Below are positions 62,622 to 64,000 of a DNA stretch of 64,000 nucleotides, one piece after another. Each line of letters opens with the position of its first letter. The stretch's first letter is position 1. The notes under the pieces are model-generated. The model searched no databases and was not told where the DNA came from. It was given only the letters and a program-made list of their open reading frames with translations. This DNA is from a virus. The DNA lies in IMG/VR virus record IMGVR_UViG_3300008050_000027, positions 1-64,000 of that record. One strand, written 5' to 3'. The position numbers and the translations under genes were made by a program.

Positions 62622-63800
62622 TTATCCCATCCATATACTGCAACCATTAGGCATAGGAACAAGGCGTAATTGTCTCAAAAGGTTTTCTCCCTTTTCTGCT
62701 TCTCTTTCAATGATCTTATCATACGTAAGTTTTTCCATTGTTTCTTGAAGCTGCGTGCGCATTCTTTCTTGATCTTCGCGACCTTGGTCAAGTAATGAAT
62801 CACCATCAAGTGTAAGTTCTTGTCCAGGGATTGGAACAACTTGATATTTTCTTCTTACTCGTCCAAGAACTTCCTTACACAACGCAAGTGTGTATTGCCG
62901 AATCCACTGGTGAGCCCAGCCACTATTAATATTCTGGTATTGGATTCTACCAAATGGCATCTGTGATATATTCGAAACTGTGCCACTTATCGTTGCATCA
63001 GGTACATCAGGATTCAACGGGTCTGGTGTATTAAATACCCTAACCCACAACTTTTGTGTGCCACGACCGGTCAACTGGGGAGCAGGAAAGATCCTTAGAT
63101 TGGTGCCTATGACCTGATAACTATAATTTGATCTACGAACCCTTTGGGAGACGTCCATCTGGCCTGCACGTAAAATATCTTCGAAAACTGGAAGCACATA
63201 AAAAATAGTCTCTGGTGTAAATGACTCAAACCCAAACTCATTGTTCAAATAGTTTACTGCTGATGTCGAGTCAAAGAACCTGAATGCAGCTGATGGGCTA
63301 AAGTGGAATATCTCGCCTATTCTCATCCTGGAGCCAGACGCGAAACCTGTCGCTAGGGGGACCTTGGTGTCATCATTCAGCAATTTTGTGTATAGATTAT
63401 AATCCTGCACACCAGGTTCTAATGCGATAGACCCAGATTCAGAATTGTATGCGCCACCGAGACCCGCATACATAGCGTAAGGCTCAGCTTGCCTCATTAA
63501 GAATTCGAGATTGTTTCTAGGATACTGTTGCTCTGATCCCGCTAGCGAGCCAGTCGTTAAACCAAGAAAGCTAGAAATCTGTGATATCGTCTGATATTGG
63601 TTTACCCAATATCCAAAATCTAGTAGCGACTGTTCAAAGCAAGCCCAAATTTGCTTCTTCGTGAGTTCAACACTAAGAATATCATCACCAAGAACACGCT
63701 TCGTAAATGTAACAATAGAGTCAGCTTCAGAAATAAAAGAAGCATCATTGTCAAAAAACCCAAAAGGTGTAGGGTTTAATGTTGTTGCAAATGTAGCCAC
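62622..63800 (-). CDS. Head-tail connector or neck structural protein
   Basis: The 392-residue protein contains ELTKKQIWACFEQSLLDFGY and WVNQYQTISQ, INSGWAHQWIRQYTLALCKE and a charged C-terminal helix (REDQERMRTQLQETMEKL). Similar proteins lie between portal and neck genes in myoviruses and may match T4 gp13, but I am not sure of the equivalence. The start is GTG at 63800, overlapping the stop of the previous gene by one base. Confidence 0.6.
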   Translation of the reverse strand: MATFATTLNPTPFGFFDNDASFISEADSIVTFTKRVLGDDILSVELTKKQIWACFEQSLLDFGYWVNQYQTISQISSFLGLTTGSLAGSEQQYPRNNLEFLMRQAEPYAMYAGLGGAYNSESGSIALEPGVQDYNLYTKLLNDDTKVPLATGFASGSRMRIGEIFHFSPSAAFRFFDSTSAVNYLNNEFGFESFTPETIFYVLPVFEDILRAGQMDVSQRVRRSNYSYQVIGTNLRIFPAPQLTGRGTQKLWVRVFNTPDPLNPDVPDATISGTVSNISQMPFGRIQYQNINSGWAHQWIRQYTLALCKEVLGRVRRKYQVVPIPGQELTLDGDSLLDQGREDQERMRTQLQETMEKLTYDKIIEREAEKGENLLRQLRLVPMPNGCSIWMG

Positions 63801-64000
63801 TATTTACCTGCCTTCGCTTTATTTCTTCTATCATATAGTTCTCGTAGCGTTAACTCTTTCGCTGGAGCCGACGCAGGCTTAGAAACGATGGCTGCCTCTT
63901 GAACTCTTCTTGGTTTAATACTTTTTTCTGATTTCCCTATACCAATAAGCGATGCAGAGACTGCAGCTGGTTCGATAACCTTCGTTTGCGAAGTGACAGA
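63800..64000 (-). CDS. C-terminal part of an unidentified protein
   Basis: An open frame enters from the right edge and ends with TAG at 63802-63800. The 66 visible residues are basic and low in complexity (SEKSIKPRRVQEAAIVSK, KELTLRELYDRRNKAKAGK). The end overlaps the GTG of the next gene, so it belongs to the same structural message. Identity cannot be told from this tail. Confidence 0.65.
   Translation of the reverse strand, partial: SVTSQTKVIEPAAVSASLIGIGKSEKSIKPRRVQEAAIVSKPASAPAKELTLRELYDRRNKAKAGK

Noticed and set aside
1-64000. tRNA genes, rRNA, integrase or attachment sites
   Set aside because: Gaps between genes are short, and by eye none shows a cloverleaf with a conserved T-loop; no integrase-like protein is encoded here. 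A covariance-model scan was not possible.

Overview
The window is part of the genome of a large virulent-type phage with a contractile tail (a myovirus), not bacterial chromosome. It encodes two tail-sheath paralogs, a T4 gp19-like tube, a 1177-residue tape measure, baseplate and neck proteins, and a phage-style replication and nucleotide module. The DNA is AT-rich, genes are tightly packed with ATGA or TAATG overlaps, and nearly everything is transcribed leftward (minus strand). Gene content recalls marine T4-superfamily or jumbo-like myoviruses of Gram-negative hosts; the exact host cannot be read from the sequence. No tRNA, integrase, portal, terminase or major capsid gene is visible in this window.

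Layout in the direction of transcription (right to left): 64000-58785 holds neck and tail-completion proteins plus a frameshifted repeat protein; 58710-52590 two tandem sheath genes; 52454-50158 small proteins and the tail tube; 50089-48456 a frameshifted homing endonuclease; 48420-47716 a short plus-strand island; 46876-44568 a two-gene NAD+ salvage cassette (NAMPT plus NMN adenylyltransferase/Nudix); 44527-43121 a secreted beta-helix protein; 43120-42485 a plus-strand kinase-like gene; 42439-30618 baseplate, tape-measure and assembly genes; 30493-28344 fibre-like proteins, one with a possible programmed -1 frameshift; 28298-5405 replication, repair and nucleotide metabolism (family A polymerase, ligase, nucleotidyltransferases, SSB, RecA/UvsX, dUTPase, 5'-3' exonuclease, DnaB-type helicase, class II ribonucleotide reductase, ThyA, DHFR, thymidylate kinase); 5384-1 a truncated DNA polymerase III alpha gene, a homing endonuclease overlapping its end, and a cluster of HREDGPA-repeat genes.

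Three things stand out. (1) The Pol III alpha gene stops just after its palm domain, ends in an unusual Hint-like tail and overlaps a Vsr/EDxHD-type homing endonuclease, which matches the 'fractured gene' arrangement known from environmental phages. (2) At least six proteins, including three paralogs with a GTTWCTA domain followed by HEAT/LRV-type repeats and one 38-residue orphan, start with the same kind of short module ending in (L/I)xE followed by A, G or S. This is the layout of T4 capsid-targeting propeptides, so they may be packaged and injected. (3) Several genes have their start codon buried in the 3' arm of a near-perfect hairpin.

Reading-frame breaks are frequent: four are well supported (near 29337, 30436, 49613 and 62394) and two more are possible (near 41032 and 47842). 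Some sit in homopolymers and may be sequence errors. The break at 29334-29340 has a correctly phased slippery heptamer and may be programmed.
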